DNA of 64,000 bases, from contig JAEQBH010009496.1 in assembly GCA_016808115.1 (NCBI GenBank), forward strand, positions 20,273-84,272, in the 5' to 3' direction. The DNA is from Tetrastigma voinierianum (lineage: Eukaryota; Streptophyta; Magnoliopsida; Vitales; Vitaceae). Under the pieces are notes generated by a model, which saw nothing but the letters and a program-made list of their open reading frames with translations, ran no database searches and was not told the DNA's origin. Positions 12,833 through 24,885 of the stretch are shown in pieces (the first letter of the stretch is position 1; each line of letters opens with the position of its first letter). The translations under genes and the position numbers were made by a program.

Positions 12833-13742
12833 CTACTTGAGAATTCCAACAGCTAACAAGTAGGAGATTCTCAGTTTCTGATTCTTGTGGGAGTTGATCT
12901 GCTGGACAATCGTCCCCGCCGGAATCCTTACTATATCTCCTGTTCTGATTCTGAAGCCTCTTCTCTTTCCTTGGCACACCATTGTTATGGTTCCTTGTCC
13001 TGCAAATCCATCAGAAATAGAAATACTTAAGAACTTCATGATCAACAATGGCGGTGGAGATGGTAAGAGAAGATATTTACCCCGGGAGACGAAGCCGACG
13101 ATGTCGGCATCATAATGAGTTGGAACCACGAATATTTGAGGGTTGGCTTTAAGGGATATGAAACGATAGTTCTTGAGACCTTTGTGGAGTCAGAGTTTTG
13201 ATCCGAACTTCTCAAAATTCTCATTTCCCCCGTGTCTGTCGGAAGGATGCAAAATTGGTCCCGGAAAGGCAAGGATAGTCTTTTTCTTCTTGTTCTTGCT
13301 GTTCTTCTCCTCCTTCATCTAGATGTTGTTGTTGGCCGTACCTCTGCCGGCATTCCTGGCAGCACTGTTCTCCCTCCATCCCTGGTTGCAGAAGCTCACA
13401 TTGCTTAAGGCATTCCCGGAGCTGCTTCTCGGGATCCACGACAGGCCCTTGATGCTCCTTGTAGTAATCATCCAACTTCTGCTCGCACTCTCTCCGGCGC
13501 TCGCTCTCTTCCCGGCACTGGTGCTTGCACCGCCGTAGCTCGGGGTCTTCCTGGGCGGTTGCAGCTACTGAGAGAGCCGCCCATAAACAGAAAACACAAC
13601 CCAGGAAGAAGGGTAAAAAAAAAATTAGGATTCTTGATCGAAAGGGTGAAGATGGGATTGGTATGTATAAGGAGAAGAAGAGGCAGGAGAATCGAAGTTT
13701 AGATTGAGAGGACATGCAAGGAGACAGGTGGAAAGTTGGCAA
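12833..13742 (-). pseudogene. Vicilin-like 7S globulin, copy 3: exon 1 and part of exon 2 only
   Basis: This is the 5' end of a seed-storage vicilin. From 13,742 the minus strand encodes a hydrophobic signal-peptide region, then 'EDPELRRCKHQC' and 'RRECEQKLDDYY', then a second Cys pair region ('LRECLKQCE', 'CCQEC'). These are the N-terminal CxxxC motifs from which vicilin-derived antimicrobial peptides can be released. A frameshift near 13,230 moves the cupin start into another frame ('LKNYRFISLKANPQIFVVP', then 'THYDADIVGFVSRG'). The exon 1 donor is at 13,080 (GTAAAT) and exon 2 starts at 12,999 ('GTITMVCQGKR', 'GDIVRIPAGT'). Exon 2 runs into a gypsy LTR at 12,818 and exons 3-6 are absent. 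The upstream side abuts element B, so the gene has lost both its 3' end and its promoter. Confidence 0.85.
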
Positions 13743-13759
13743 CCATGTCTGCTATATGT

Positions 13760-14517
13760 GTTCATCGCTGGTGTGAGAATCAAATCATCCCAAATTTGAT
13801 CCAGCCAGGAATGAAGATTATAGTCTGGAAATTCTACAAGGTCGTTGGACCGTCGGAATATCGTCGATGCATCTGGCATAAAAGCAGAGATAGCCCAGAA
13901 AGTGGTGGGGAGGATGCCGTCGTTGCATATTTGGCCATTTGAGTTAGATACGTGATGCTAACACCGAAGATTGAGAGTTTTGATGCTGTCGTGCCTTTAT
14001 TTCGGTGTCGGTGAGCTTATTTTATCGAAGTGAAGGGATGTATTAAGTGGTAAGTGGATGATTTTCTCCCCAATCGGAAGGAGAAGGTGGGCGCATATCT
14101 CACGAGATGGAGACTAATTATACCTTTTTAAACGAAGAGGGAAAGACATGGGATTGCATATCTAGAGTAGGAGTGGAGACTAATTCTCTTCTTTTAGTCG
14201 GAAGAGATGAGAGAAAGTGGGACGCGTTTAGAATGCGGGACCACTGAAGGGGGTTTGTCCATCTTGAATTCACTGGCAGGCATGAGATGGTGCACTCTCT
14301 CCCTCCCAGGAAGCTATTCATCGACTCTTGTTAGATAAAACTCTCGGGAAAAGCGACATCTAGGAATCTTAAGTCACTTAACTTTTACACGGGCATAGGA
14401 GGGTATGCGGATTTAGGCTCTAAGTTAGACTAGCGGTGGGACAAGATGGACCGGCTGACCATGGCAGCCTCTAGTCCAAGGAGCCTGCGCTAGAGGGCAC
14501 AGGTCAGGCTTGAGTAC
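13760..14517 (-). repeat. Left LTR (3' LTR) of element B
   Basis: Matches 37,870-38,505 in the same orientation. Landmarks are 'ttggaccgtcg' (13,847 and 37,940), 'gtggtaagtggatgat' (14,046 and 38,150), 'tgtccatcttgaattca' (14,256 and 38,283), 'ggatggtgcgctctccctc'-type sequence, 'cttgttagata' and 'gagg(g)tatgc'. Many indels separate the two. The left edge is uncertain by roughly 50-80 bp. Confidence 0.65.
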
Positions 14518-15889
14518 CTGATGCCCCACTTTTCTGATGTTAGGGAGATTGATCGTCCGGTTGGAAAAAGAGAACATGCTCAAATTTGTCATATTATAGG
14601 GAACGATAGGCAATCAATGTCATCGGTTTTGATATGGTACTAACTTTTGAAAATGCATTAGATGTCACGTAGTCGCTTGAGAATATCCCAGAGTTGGGGG
14701 GTAGCTATAAAAGGTTAGAGGGTGACGAGGTTTGTTGTTCCACTGGTTATCCACATTCCTCCAGTAGAGAAGGATAATTGAGCTATTTCTTGAAAATCAA
14801 AATTAGTCAGTCTGGCATGGAGATGATTGTGGTCAGATTATTTGGCGTGCTTTCAAGCATAGATTGGAACAGAGAATGCATGGTTAGAGCAGAGTCGGGT
14901 GTGCAGGTGGCCTTTGGGTGGTTCTAAAACTCAAATGGAATCCTCTGCATCCAGGGATACCCCCTACCAAATCAGCGGGGCTTTTGCTCTTCACCAGAGC
15001 TTTTTTTAGTACTTGATTTACTCCTTGCTTTATTGTTCTTCTTCTTCTTCTTCTTCGACTCCACACTCTGTAACCTTTGGTCTGCCTTTGTATCGATTCG
15101 GACGAATATAGCCATTTTAATACGAAGCAGTTTGTCAATTGTAATGAATGTAATGATGGATGCCGTTTGGCACAACTAATAAAATCGTTACTTTTTGACA
15201 TTTATGTACTATGTTCTACTTCGGCAATCTTGCACTTTATTTTCTGTTTTGGGGCAGGGGCAGATTCATTGGCCATTGGTTGGGATACTTAGTGATCCCA
15301 GTTAATGAAACGGTTTTGGATAGGGGCTACTTGGTCAGAGACAACAGAATGGGCCCACTAGCAGCGTATTTGATGTGCCCTAGGGTAGAATCGTCGTGAG
15401 AAGCAAGAAATGGCGGGGGTGATGGGCGGGCGTCACATTTAATTCGCTCGTAGGTCTGGCGGTTGGTATATGGGAAGTCATTAATAGATTTCTTTCCCTT
15501 TCCTATCATCTTGTGTTAGCATTCCCTCAACGATTCGGCACCTTATTGTATACCTTTGTTTGCGACTTTACAGCTTTTGGTTGCGGGCAGCTCTTTCAAG
15601 CGTCTACTTAGTTCTCGAGTTTCTGGTGTCATTGACTCTAGCTAATGCATTGAATCTTCTTATATTCTTCAATGATGATCCAGGAGTGAGTAGGTCAAGA
15701 CTTAATGAACTCGGGGTTTTTCGCGGGTTTAAATGCGTTTCACTTTCTACCGTTTGGTGTCTGACTTGGGGGCTGATACTTGCTCTCTTCCCTCTCTACG
15801 ATATGTTTGTAGCATGTGAGAGGTAGGAAGGAACTTCGGCTGGTCGGGCGAGGTCGCCGGACGGGCTGTGCGAGGGCCAGCGTTCTACA
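14518..15889. other. Non-coding part of element B between LTR and antisense ORF
   Basis: No supported gene. It includes a short TTC-rich run at 15,037-15,057. Open frames here carry no recognised domain. It corresponds to 3,241-4,399 in element A. Confidence 0.4.
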
Positions 15890-17615
15890 AGTCATATCGT
15901 CTCGTCCACGACGGGTGAGGAAGTGAGATACTAATGCGAAATCGAGGACATTGACTTGGGATTAATGGATGGGCGGGCGATCCCTCGTGGGAACATAATC
16001 GCAGTGTTTTTACTATAAATGACGCGGGTGAGCTTCGTTTCGGTGCAGCCCTTGTTAAGCAGTTTTGCATTTACCGGGCTGCCGACCCCTTGTTCATCCC
16101 AACGTAATCTTTATTCTCATTGGGTGCAGTGTTCTGAACTTCTTATACCAGCTCGACCTTTCATTGGTTGAGGTTTGCTTTGCCTACTCTCTGATATTAA
16201 GGAGAGGGGGTCGGTTGTCCTTCTCGATATTGGACTCGCGGCTGCAGTTCATGAATAGGCTCCCAGATTCTCTTAAAACGGAGGCAAAGGGGGTTATCCT
16301 AGTAAGGAGGCCACAGGGATGAGACCGGGCTCTCGACCCCACGTTTTATATTAACCCGATTGCGTACTTCCCGAGTGTGTGTAGAACAGGAAATGGGCCA
16401 AATTTAGGTCATACATATGACTTTATACACGACTAATTGTGAATTCTGATGCGAGGAAAAAATGGAAATTTGGTTGGTGGAGTGGGCGCGAGCCTTGAAG
16501 GTCGTGAAATTTGTTGGAGGTTTCGAACGGGAGCGCGTTGTGAGGTTGTCGACTTTGAAGAACGCTGGCGGCGTGAGACGGAGACCGGCTCATACGTCTC
16601 CCGATTATTCCTCGCTCGTTGCCATTAGAGATTGTGAGCGGAGAACACTTCGTTTCCACCGATTTGCTAGATTTTCTCGCGAGTCGTGCGCCATCACTCG
16701 GGGAACCAGAGGTAGAAGCATTGAGCCGGGAACAAGCGTTCTGAGGCCTCGTGCGTTCCCCTCGGCGGTTCACTAAGCGAGGTTCCAGTTCACCTTCCGT
16801 GCGGTCTGGAAGCGATGTTGTGACCGGGCTTCCCTTGCCAAAGAAAAGTTGGTCCTGCCCCAGTGTGTGATAAAAGAGAGAGACCACCCGGGAAGAGTGA
16901 TCGCGGGGCCCAGGTGGAAGATTTAATACCTTGGGTTTGTTCTGAGCCTAAACAACCCTCTCTCGAAGGAGGAGGAAGAAGAGGAGGAAGAGATGACGAG
17001 ATTGCTAGATCGTTATGCCGCCCGAAGCGCGGTGGGAGGAAAGATTTGAGCGGGAGAATTTGAGCAGGCCAAGGGTGCGATCCAGCCCCCTGGATGGGGG
17101 TTCAAAGATCTGAACAATCGTGATCCGGCCTGCTCCCGAAATGGGGTCTAACGATCCGCTGGGCTTGGAGGACACGTGCCGGGTGAGCGCCCGAGGGAGG
17201 GAAGCTCTAATTCCTCCTGCATTGCAAGTGGTCCATCCTCCCGAACGGTCGGAAAGCCGCCCGGGTGCTGCTGGCTGCGCTAACGGCATGAGAAGCCATT
17301 GCGGGCGAATCTTCTTCGACTCTTATACGCCCCCTGCGCGGCGGCTCAGATGTTGGAGGAAGTGGCAATGGGGTTCCCCGACGATATCCGTCCATCGCTC
17401 CAAGCAGGAAGCCTTTCAATCCTAAGCGATCATCCTAGCGATTTGTACCCGGATGCTACGTTTGCCGTGAGCAGGAAGCAGGACAGGGTGAGGAGTATTC
17501 GGTCGATGTTCCCGTCGATACTATAAATGAGGATATTTATCAAATAGTCGAAGACGGGATGCAAATTCATAAACGGGAACCGATCCGGATAAAGCGAAAT
17601 TTAGTAAATAAGTAA

Positions 17616-17706
<91 letters not shown>

Positions 17707-18290
17707 CTAAAGTTGCTATTGTGTTGTTTGATTAAACACGCTCTTTCTTTTCGCAGACCATTACTACCATTCGCAACATCCCTCGGCTGTGAATTCATCC
17801 TTTCTCATTTGAGGATGCTAGCAACCATTTATATGTTGAGTGGGGCTTTGGCTCGAGAGAGCTTAGACGCCTCTTTGAAAGAGGCCCAGTTGACCATCCG
17901 ACGTTTGGAGCTGGAAGCTAAGGAAGCCGCGGATAGGGCGGCTCGGGTAGAAACTGAGAGGGATGCCGCCTGACACAAGGTGACGATGGAGCGGTTGGAG
18001 ATTGAAGCGAGGCCTTCGGCGCAGGTTGAGGCGGCTGGAGTTGTCCGGGTCAAAGTGCTCGATCACCTCGGAAAGGCTGTGGTCGGGTGACGAAATCCCG
18101 AACTGGCTCCATTAATAAGCCTTATGAAGTGTTTGCTTGAGGGCCTATCGGAGGGTGGGGAAGAGACGGTCGCTAACGGATAGTGGCCCCATCTCTACTC
18201 ATGGGTGGGGGCCACCAAGGATGACTTCGGCTTCCGGGGAGAAGAAGTTGTGAGGTTGGCACTGGAGGCGGGTTGATCACGGCGGCGACG
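15890..18290 (+). pseudogene. Antisense extra ORF of element B (Transposase_28 family), frame-broken
   Basis: The plus strand, opposite to this element's gag-pol, carries the same family as 3,240-570. At 16,065-16,322 it reads 'HPNVIFILIGCSVLNFLYQL', then 'FSILDSRLQFMNRLPDSLK' and 'AKGVILVRRPQG', the conserved core. After several frame changes, 17,840-17,970 encodes a charged coiled coil ('ASLKEAQLTIRRLELEAKEA', 'RAARVETERD'). A long AT microsatellite (17,619-17,703) interrupts the sequence before the coiled coil. The protein's role is unknown. The inverted arrangement relative to pol matches Grande-type elements. Confidence 0.7.
17619..17703. repeat. (AT)n microsatellite inside element B
   Basis: About 42 uninterrupted AT dinucleotides. 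It lies inside the antisense-ORF region and has no counterpart in element A, so it expanded after insertion. Confidence 0.95.
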
Positions 18291-18789
18291 TGATTTTAGC
18301 TACAGTTCTGGCTGCGCGTGTACTGCGCGTGATATCGTGAGCCAATTAGATCCTCTGGGATCTGGATCATCTCCTCGATGAGTGTTTGTTTGATCATGAT
18401 GCCCCTGAGCTCTTCCATTTACCTTGTCCGCTGTCGAGCCGTCTGAGGCTGGCGGAAGAAGCTTCAGCGGGCAGGCTTCCAGTGTAGGAGAGGTTGACAT
18501 ATAGTGGAGCCCGGTTGGGCCAGTTGAGGCCTCTTGGGATTAAAACAAAAAGAATCAACAAATGTATCTCTTCTCTGCTTTTGTATTTAGACATTTTATT
18601 TCTTATTTTTTGGATAAAGTGCTTCTTTCCTGCTTAGCCGGGTTACATAGAGCTATAATTACCCTAGTCAGACAGGATATCTTATTTCGTAGTCCCAAGT
18701 TAGGACGTTAGGTTGGGAGTTGAGTGATATCTTCGGGGCATGCTGCGAATTAGATAATGGATTCCTAAATCGGGCGAAGGAAGCGTTTT

Positions 18790-19044
18790 AAGCGCCGTCC
18801 GGGTTGACTAGGAAAATATTATTTGTACCGGGCCGGATGGGTCATTTTTTTTGCGCCATCTGGTCTTTGGGTGTTGACCGGTTAGGATTGATCCATACCG
18901 GATCATATAGGTCATTTTACTATGTCATTCGAACTTTTGAGTTTACCGGCTAGAAGTTATCTATACCGGGCAGGACATGTCATTTTACTGTGCCGTCCGT
19001 AATTTTAAGTGGACCGGCTAGAAGTTATCTTTACCGGGCCAGAT
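18790..19044 (-). repeat. Element B tandem repeat, left part
   Basis: About four units of ~65 bp with the pattern 'gaccggctagaagttatctttaccgggc', 'gtcattttactgtgccgtccg', 'aacttttaagt'. The array stops at 19,044, where the inner gypsy element starts, and resumes at 32,671. Confidence 0.85.
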
Positions 19045-20495
19045 TGTAAGACCCGAAAAAAATTCGATTTTACGAAAAATATCGCCATGGTTATTGGTAA
19101 AACCCGAAATTTTCTAGATCTCCCGGATGTGGCAGTTTCCATAGTTTAGATTGTCTCACGAAATCTAGCTACCACGTCAAATATCGTCGAATTCTAAGGC
19201 GATTCGAAATTTACGTTTTGGTATGGTGTGGTTGCTAAGCGACATGAGATGTGACAAAAGTCGTAACATGCTCGTGCGACCGCATTAATGTGCGTGGCGT
19301 ATGTCATGATTAAGATGATGGAAATGGACGGACTAGATTATGCCAAGTGTCAAAAATCTAGAAAAATGGGACATAAGTGGAATTATGAGAATTTTTAATG
19401 AGATAATAAGACAAAATTTGGAATAGTGGTCATCTCCCACATTTGAAAAGCAACGTCACGGGAGGGAGATGCGAGTAAAGCGGTTTGTGATTTTTTTAGA
19501 GAGGAAGGCATCTTCTCTCACAGGATTTCGGTCGATCGGGCCAGTCGATTTTAAATGATAAGAAAGGAAAGTTGCTGCAGCGGCGCGAGACTTCTGGCGT
19601 GGGCACCAGTTTGGTGGAGTTCAGGCAAGCTCAGAGAGGTAGAGTTTTTTCTACTTGTATTGAAATCCTTGTTTAGAATATGTAAATGGTTAGGCGTTCG
19701 AGGCTTGTTTAGTTGTAAACTCAGTCTCAAAAACTTTGAACCGAGTAGAAAATTCTATTTTTGTGTAGTCGTGAGAGTAACACAGGGTTACCTTTGTTCA
19801 CATGAATAGTAACGTGAATATTTTTGCGTAGTGAATTTTATGATGTTTAGTGATTAGTAATTCAAACATTGTTCTTTAATTAGAGTTTCGTGTGAGCTAA
19901 TTTAGTATTATTGATGTGAATTTAATAACATGATTTGTGTGGATTGATTATGTTAGTATATATATGTTTATATATTAGCATGAGTTTATTAGGTAATAAA
20001 TGCGTATATTCCACATATGCAACAGAGCGCCTAGTATATTAGGAGTGAGTGCATGACATGAAATGAAACAAAAAACGAAATTGTTTGTGAAAGGAATTTC
20101 GATGGAAGATTTTCCGGAGAATTATGTTGGGAGATTGTCAGCCAATTCATATCGAAGACTGTGGTGTTTTGGGAGGGTTATCAAACAAATTCGCCTCGAA
20201 GGAATCGATATTTTTTGGCTTCGGTGGTATTGTTTCAAGAACAAAAAAGCTTTTGTTTTGAAAACTGTGATTTTACTCGCATTCGGCTTAGGCATATGAG
20301 AGGGAGTCGGTGAGGACTCGGGACACGGGATCGGTCATATAGACATTCGAGTAGGTTCATGTAATTACTTGAATGTGTTTGTTTGCCATGCATGTGCACT
20401 TAGGTGGGGAGTAACCCATGTAGGAAATTATCTCTTGAGAACTTTCCGTACTGTCGGATCACCATTCGGGTGCAGGGAGCGATCGGAAGTGACCT

Positions 20496-23400
20496 TGTAA
20501 CACCCCAAAACACCTAGTCGTTTCTCGACATGTTTAGGGTGTTGTAAGCTAATTGTTGTTTCATGAGTTAAATGTGACTTAGGGAAAGCAGAGACCGGAA
20601 GGTATATAAAACAAGGATAAAATTGTAATTTATCCAAGGGACTAAAGTTATAAGTTATAAGATTTGAGACTAAATGAAATAAAGGAAACTTGGATTACAA
20701 ATGGCCAAGAGTTGTGGGCTTAAAAAGCAAATAAGGCAACTTAACCCAAAAAAATGGGTTTTATTGGAGGGCCAAACATGGCCTTAGAAAATCTGGAATT
20801 TAAAGACCAAATTGGTCTCATTTTGGGGAGAGCTCAAAAACGTGAAGAGGGAAGAAAGAAGAGAGGAGGAAGAGGAAGAGAAGAAGGAGGAGCCAAGAGC
20901 AAGTAGGAGTATGGATTCTATGATTTTTTGGTATGAAACTCCTTTGAAGTATGGATTTATGGAATTCTAGGCTTGGTTTTGTTGTAGCTTATCTCCAAAG
21001 CTAGGGTTTATTTAGAATTCATTCTAACCTTGGATCTCTTGAAGTAAGTTTGATCAAATCCCGTATAGTCTGAGATAAACAAGATACCATTTAGGATGGA
21101 TTCATGGTTAATTGAGAGTTTTGAGTAGGGTTTAGAATAAACTCTAACTAAACATCCTTTATTTTGGTTTGTGTATGGATCATAACCCCATATTAAATTG
21201 TTTGGAGGAATCACTTGATATGTTTTTTGGAAAGAAAGATAATTGAGAAAAATTAAGAAAAATTGAGTTTCTGAGACATATAGAAATTGTTTAAGTGATT
21301 ATAAGTATAGAAGTGATTCAGGGGATCAACATATGGAAAATGGGAGAAAAGCACATTGGGCATTCTCGGGTGTCTTCTACCGGTGGACTTAGTTCCTCTG
21401 CATTAGAACTTTATACGATCCCCAGTCGATTTGGCCAAGTCCTACCGGTAGAGTTAAGTCTACCAGTGAGGACTTTATCCACAGTTTTAAGGTTTAGACC
21501 AGTTTAGTATTTTTTGGCCATAACTGTCATTTCTTATCGATTTAGTGATTCAAGTAGCTCACGTAAATAGACAATAGAACCAAGCTTTAAGAGAAGGTAT
21601 CTATCAAATTCTGACTCTAAGTGTAGGTCGAAAGAATCTCAAGGTGAGGATATGTGCAAGCCCATTTCCTGCATCAGGTGATCATAGCGTAGTCAGAGTT
21701 GTTTAGGACGTATCTTGAGTTCGGTACTTTCTAGTTAGGTGATTCCAGTTGGAATAGAACCCATAATATCTTAACTTTAAATAAGTACAAGGACCTAGTG
21801 TCAAGAAAAATATAAATTAAGACCTCGGAAAAATGGGTAATTCAATCTGTCCCTCGGTGTCAATTATCAACTAGTTGGCTAATCTGTAGCGAGTTTGGAT
21901 GATCCGATTGGAGTGATTCCAATTTCTGAGTAAAGATGATTTATAGAGGAACAGGAATATATGAAAGACATATGATCATATGACTACCTAGGACCAAAGA
22001 ATGAATGAGTGGACGTCCTGATTAGTGCTCCGGCACTCCTGATTAGTACTTCGGTACTCCTGATTAGTGCTCGGCACTCTGATTAGATGCGGTACTCACG
22101 ATTAGTGCTAAGCACTCTGATTTAAATGCCGGTACTCTGTTGGTCTTATGCTTTTGATGCTATGTCATTACCTTCGGATACTTATTTATCTTGCGTCCTA
22201 CTCGACTCTTATAATTGGTCTAGGTAGTCGAGCCCGGACATTGAATAAAGATCGAGATATGCCTCGTCACATTAAATCAGTACCCTCACGGGTACTCTGT
22301 CTCTGAATAAGGTTTGTAGTACCTACGGGTACTCTTGTATTGTATAAGCTACGCTAGTACCTCCCAGATTGCTCACAGTATTTGAATAAGGTCCGTAGTG
22401 CCTCTGGGTACTCCTGTATGCGAAAATGTTACGGAAATGCCTCTGGTACTCATGTTAATTAAGTTAATTACATTCTTTCCCGATTTGGATTACGTAGTAC
22501 CTATAGGTACTCGTCTCACGAATAAATCCTGATGCGATAAGTTCAGAAGTAGTACCTAAAGGGTACTTTCCACAGCATTTAGATAAGTCTGTAGTACCTC
22601 ACGGGTACTCCATGTATACGAATAAATTACATTACTGTGCTCCTGATGCATTCTGTAGTACCTACGGGTACTCACAATATCGATGGGTTCGTGCGTATCG
22701 ATGCGTTCTGTGAGTACCTCTGGGTGCTCCACAGTATCTGATAAGTTCTATGTCTGTATAAGTCTGTAGTACCTACGGGTGCTCCACATTATCTGATAAG
22801 CTGTCTGCGAATAAGACTGCTAGTACCTAAGGTACTCCACTAGCATCCCCAGATGAGTTTGCGGTACCTCACGGATGCACTCCACATTGTCAGATAAGTC
22901 TGTATCTTATACGTACGTAGTACCTCGCAGACCTCCGTGTTGAAATAACTCAAGGTATCTGAATAGTTTTGTGCGTATCGATACGTGTGGTACCTCTTGG
23001 GTACTCAGGTATCGACAAGTCTGTCTACGTATATGTTCTGCTTAAGTACCCTACGAATTATACAATATCGATTAGTTACGTGAGTACCTATGGGTGCTCT
23101 GTCACGATTAACTCTGTCTCTGGCCCATAAGTTGTAGTACCCTACGGGTACTCCGATTATCTGAGAATAAGTTCCGATTACGATTAACTCCTGTATTTGA
23201 ATAAGTTAGTCGATAGGATTACGTCTGCGTATAAGTTCAGAAGTAGTACCTACAGGTACTCACGTATCACGATAAGTCTTGTCTCGAATAAGTCGTCTGA
23301 TAAGTTCCGTGAGTACTAAGGGTACTCTTGTATTGGATAAGTCTTGTAGTACCCTCTGAATGCCTCACCGTATCTTGTAAGCCACAGTAATACGAGATAT

Positions 23401-24487
23401 GTCCTGTCTCGATCTAGTTTGGTAGTACTACGGGTACTCTTGTATTTTGATTAAGGATTCGGTGAGTACCTCTGGTACTCTTGTATCGAGTAAATAAGTA
23501 CAAGTTACTGTGAGTACCCTCTGAGTACTCTCGATATCATTAAGATCGGTATAAGATCAAATTAAGATAAGTATATGCTCAAAGTAAGATCGATTATAAG
23601 TTCCGTAAGATAAGTATATTCTACGTAAGACATGTATAAGATGAAATACATGTCGAGTTACTGTAAGACGCGATTAAGTTAGTAAGACATTATAAGTTTT
23701 TGTAGTACTTACAAGTACTTCCGTATAAGAATAAGTTCTGCAATATCAGTATACGTTCCGTAATTTCGGCGATACCTACGGGTACCTTCGAATATTGGTA
23801 AACTCCGTAATATAAGGATAAGTTCCTATAACTCTAAAAGTCGAATGAATGTGAGTGCGGTATAAGTAGAGAAGTCACATAAGATAAGTTCACCTTAACT
23901 CCCACGGGAGTCTCGATTGAAAATAAGTTTATTAAGTATAAGTTCTGTAACTCCTACGGGAGTCCCGAATAAACATAAGTTTGTTATAAGCATAAGTTTT
24001 GCATAAGAATAAGATCTGTAACTCACTGCGGGAGATCAGAGATAAGAGTAAGCTTGTTATGAAAAATTGCCGAATAAGTTCATAATATAAATACATAAAA
24101 TTTATATTATACATTGTGTTTATGCATTAAATGTGTATATGCATAAGACACATGTTCCAGCTCAAGGCGTAAAGCTTAGCACGGGTTTTGTCAGGTGTAG
24201 ATGCAGGAAGACATCGAAGACTTCCCGCGTGCGATTTGGGCTGACAAGGAAGGGGTTGTTTGCTACGTATGAGTTAGTGCTCGATTTGTAAATGTAAAAG
24301 TTCAGTTTTGTATTTGTAAATGGGACTCAGTTATATGTATAATATTTTGAATAGTTATAAGATGTGGGCAGCACCATGAGTGGGTTCGGTTTTAAAAAAA
24401 AAAAAAAATCGAATTAAGGAGTCCCGGTATTTGGTCGCGTCCGAGCAGTTGGATCCATGTCAGATTCGGGCCGGGATCGAGCGTGCA
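20496..24487 (+). mobile_element. ~4 kb insertion in the 5' LTR, probably a solo LTR
   Basis: Alignment of the two inner LTRs shows extra DNA in the 5' copy only, beginning 'TGTAACACCCCAAAACACC' at 20,496, a typical start of gypsy LTRs. The end is less sure: 'gtgCA' at 24,487 fits a TG...CA element, followed by 'gacgc', comparable to 'gacct' before the start. No gag-pol protein is readable inside, so a solo LTR is the simplest reading. The second half contains the hairpin array (22,024-23,963) and an A-run at 24,393. It could instead be a non-autonomous element. Confidence 0.6.
22024..23963 (+). repeat. Array of short hairpins with TNCG loops
   Basis: Roughly 25-30 palindromic motifs are spaced about 40-90 bp apart, separated by 'aataagtt(c)tg'-type spacer. 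The best copies are AGTGC-TCCG-GCACT (22,024), AGTAC-TTCG-GTACT (22,045), AGTACC-TACG-GGTACT (22,318; 22,657), AGTACC-TACG-GGTGCT (22,768, with one G-T wobble) and ACTCC-TACG-GGAGT (23,950). Others have TATA, TACA or TCTG loops, or one extra base. Stem sequences change but pairing is kept, and several loops are the C(UNCG)G type known for very stable RNA hairpins. The array lies inside the nested ~4 kb insertion. Confidence 0.85.
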
Positions 24488-24872
24488 GACGCACCTCGAT
24501 AGAGGTCGTTTGAAGAAAGCCCAGGCTGTGGCTTTGATGATTTTGTATAACATGTATTAGAATTGTAAATTTTAATATATGTTGGTATTAAGAGTATTGT
24601 ATTAACTCTTGAACTATGGTATATAGTTGGTATATTTTTGTGAGTATTGATCTACGAGGACTGAGTGGTCATTATTTTACTAACTTGTAGACTCGCAATG
24701 TGGTCATTGTTGATTATAGGGACGGGGTTGTGTACCTTGGGTCAGAGCTCCGGTACAAAGAAGACTACGGGTTTTTAGGTGAAATGGTGATCAGATTTGC
24801 AGAGCATTCCACGAAACTATTCCATGGGTTAACGGGTTGTCAACGGGACCCCAGGAATGGCGTCCGCAGGTT

Positions 24873-24885
24873 TGGTATCCCGAGC
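24873..24885 (+). other. Primer binding site of inner gypsy element
   Basis: 'TGGTATCCCGAGC' starts four bases after the end of the 5' LTR. It differs at two positions from the usual plant initiator-Met primer site (TGGTATCAGAGC). The position supports the LTR boundary. Confidence 0.7.

Larger units (their letters stand above)
19045..24868 (+). repeat. 5' LTR of inner gypsy element, interrupted
   Basis: About 1.83 kb of LTR, split into 19,045-20,495 and ~24,488-24,868 by an insertion. The halves align to 30,879-32,277 and 32,280-32,670. Shared landmarks: 'gctaccacgt', 'cttctggcgtgggcac', 'gtgtggatt(g/a)attatgtt', 'ttggggagtaacccatgtagga', 'tataacatgtatta' and 'gggaccccaggaatg'. Confidence 0.85.

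Noticed and set aside
16423..16887. 154 aa minus-strand open frame overlapping element B's antisense ORF
   Set aside because: No recognisable domain. It overlaps the Transposase_28 coding region on the other strand and is best read as its shadow.
22024..23963. CRISPR-like array reading of the regular repeats
   Set aside because: Repeats are 14-16 bp, variable, with irregular short spacers, in a plant nuclear retrotransposon and with no cas genes. Not a CRISPR array.
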